From CAYVVD01 sp964454975 (GTDB lineage Bacteria > Bacteroidota > Ignavibacteria > Kapaibacteriales > UBA2268), in NCBI GenBank assembly GCA_964454975.1, contig CAYVVD010000011.1, forward strand, positions 1 to 64,000: a DNA stretch of 64,000 bases. The letters run 5' to 3'. The translations under genes and the position numbers were made by a program. Under the pieces are notes generated by a model. The model was not told the origin of the DNA and ran no database searches. It saw only the letters and a list, made by a program, of their open reading frames with translations. Positions 63,267 through 64,000 of the stretch are shown piece after piece (within the stretch, counting starts at the first letter, position 1; each line of letters starts with the position of its first letter).

Positions 63267-64000
63267 ATGGCACAACCGAAAATAACAATTCGCGGCAAAC
63301 TATTACTACTTTCGATTTCACTCGTAGTAATAATGCTGGTAATAATAAGCGCCGGTTTCTCAGCTTTTTCCCTGCTTGACGACCGAGATAATTTCCGTTC
63401 TGCCGAATCTCTGATGCTCCAGGCCTATCAATCACGTTCAGAGTTTCATAAACGACGGGAAATAAGATTTGCCGATGAGTTTCATTTTTATCTGAACAAA
63501 TTCGATACTGTAATGAGCCCCTACCTTTCGGCTGAAGAAATACATACTTTGTACGAAATAAAGGCTGATTACAAAAAGACCTTCGAAGAATTTGTCCGGA
63601 AGATGATATACCGGGGACTGGATGAGAATAGTGGAGTTGAAGGAGAGTTCAGGGAAAGTGTGCACAAGGTAGAGGACATTATCGCTTCATTTGACGAATT
63701 TTCAATTTATGTAAACATGCTGCAGTGTCGCCGAAGTGAAAAAGATTATATAATGCGGCTCGACCGGATGTACATTGACAGGTTCGACGGATATTCAAAT
63801 AAAATGAAAGAGGAAGCTTTCAATCTTGATATTCCATATGACAAAAAGCTGGAAATTATTCGACTAACAGAAGATTACTCGAATAAATTCCACAATCTTG
63901 TCCAAGTTTTTGATAACATCAAGGAACTTGTTTCAAAGCTTGATGATATTGAAAGGCAGATTCAGGGCAGTTTTGAACAAATTGTTACCGAAAGGGACGA
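63267..64000 (+). CDS. Membrane sensor protein, 5' part (truncated by window end)
   Basis: Open frame from the ATG at 63267 to the window end (~244 residues). One N-terminal membrane helix (LLLLSISLVVIMLVIISAGF), then a long helical region with MLQCRRSEKDYIMR, resembling the helical bimodular (HBM) motif ARRxEKDFLLR found in chemoreceptors and some histidine kinases and cyclases. Several coiled helices follow (LDDIERQIQGSFEQIV). The output domain lies outside the window, so it could be a chemoreceptor or a kinase. Confidence 0.7.
   Translation, partial: MAQPKITIRGKLLLLSISLVVIMLVIISAGFSAFSLLDDRDNFRSAESLMLQAYQSRSEFHKRREIRFADEFHFYLNKFDTVMSPYLSAEEIHTLYEIKADYKKTFEEFVRKMIYRGLDENSGVEGEFRESVHKVEDIIASFDEFSIYVNMLQCRRSEKDYIMRLDRMYIDRFDGYSNKMKEEAFNLDIPYDKKLEIIRLTEDYSNKFHNLVQVFDNIKELVSKLDDIERQIQGSFEQIVTERD

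Noticed and set aside
1..64000. Defence island, prophage, insertion sequence or CRISPR array
   Set aside because: No repeats with spacers, transposase, integrase, nuclease-helicase cluster or phage structural gene was found; all genes look chromosomal.

Overview
The window is 64 kb of a draft assembly: a run of exactly 100 Ns at 47498-47597 marks a scaffold join. Protein content points to the Bacteroidota/Chlorobi/Ignavibacteriota group. Five secreted proteins end in a type IX secretion (T9SS) C-terminal sorting domain (NPV/NPA-type motif, then a terminal GxY/Fxx beta domain). There is a bacillithiol-type BshC, an 11-gene complex I operon without nuoE/F/G, IgGFc-binding and choice-of-anchor repeat proteins, and a TAnnTTTG-type promoter. 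An Ignavibacteria/Kapabacteria-like lineage is my best guess; no rRNA is present to settle it. No phage, insertion sequence or CRISPR array was seen.

Layout. 1-6.5 kb: 3' end of a TamB-like gene, rsmD with a PilM-like gene, rfbA, tRNA-Leu and tRNA-Val, and the Fe-S pair mrp and NifU-like. 6.8-10.5 kb: a T9SS cargo protein and bshC. 10.5-21.1 kb: nuoABCDHIJKLMN on the minus strand. 21.5-25.4 kb: a type I phosphodiesterase, RidA, dnaX and a peroxiredoxin. 25.4-33.5 kb: a coiled-coil/LRR secreted pair, a TatD nuclease fused in frame to an outer-membrane barrel, a divergent Nramp-family carrier, two lipoproteins, a CTD-only mini T9SS protein and ribD. 33.5-42.7 kb: a 1483-residue IgGFc-binding/T9SS protein, dnaA with AT-rich flanks carrying DnaA-box-like sites, and an Asp-box/T9SS protein. 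42.7-52.9 kb: a glycosyltransferase, an EamA transporter, a TPR histidine kinase, a small protein at the gap, a class II photolyase, a frameshifted PAS kinase, an M24 peptidase, a DUF58 protein and tRNA-Met/Ile2. 52.9-64 kb: a barrel protein, an ECF sigma factor with a putative anti-sigma/barrel fusion, a ferritin-like protein, DUF454, an FG-GAP/ASPIC T9SS protein, a CASTOR/POLLUX-type channel, murA and the 5' end of a sensor.

Most genes are housekeeping (replication, peptidoglycan, respiration, Fe-S, cofactor synthesis) mixed with surface or envelope proteins. The most unusual items are: the TatD-barrel fusion, whose signal peptide is encoded by the TatD C-terminus and has its own ribosome-binding site; an A9 tract in dnaX placed to make a short gamma form by slippage; a sigma factor paired with an anti-sigma protein that appears to end in an outer-membrane barrel; and tandem DnaA-box-like sites downstream of dnaA.
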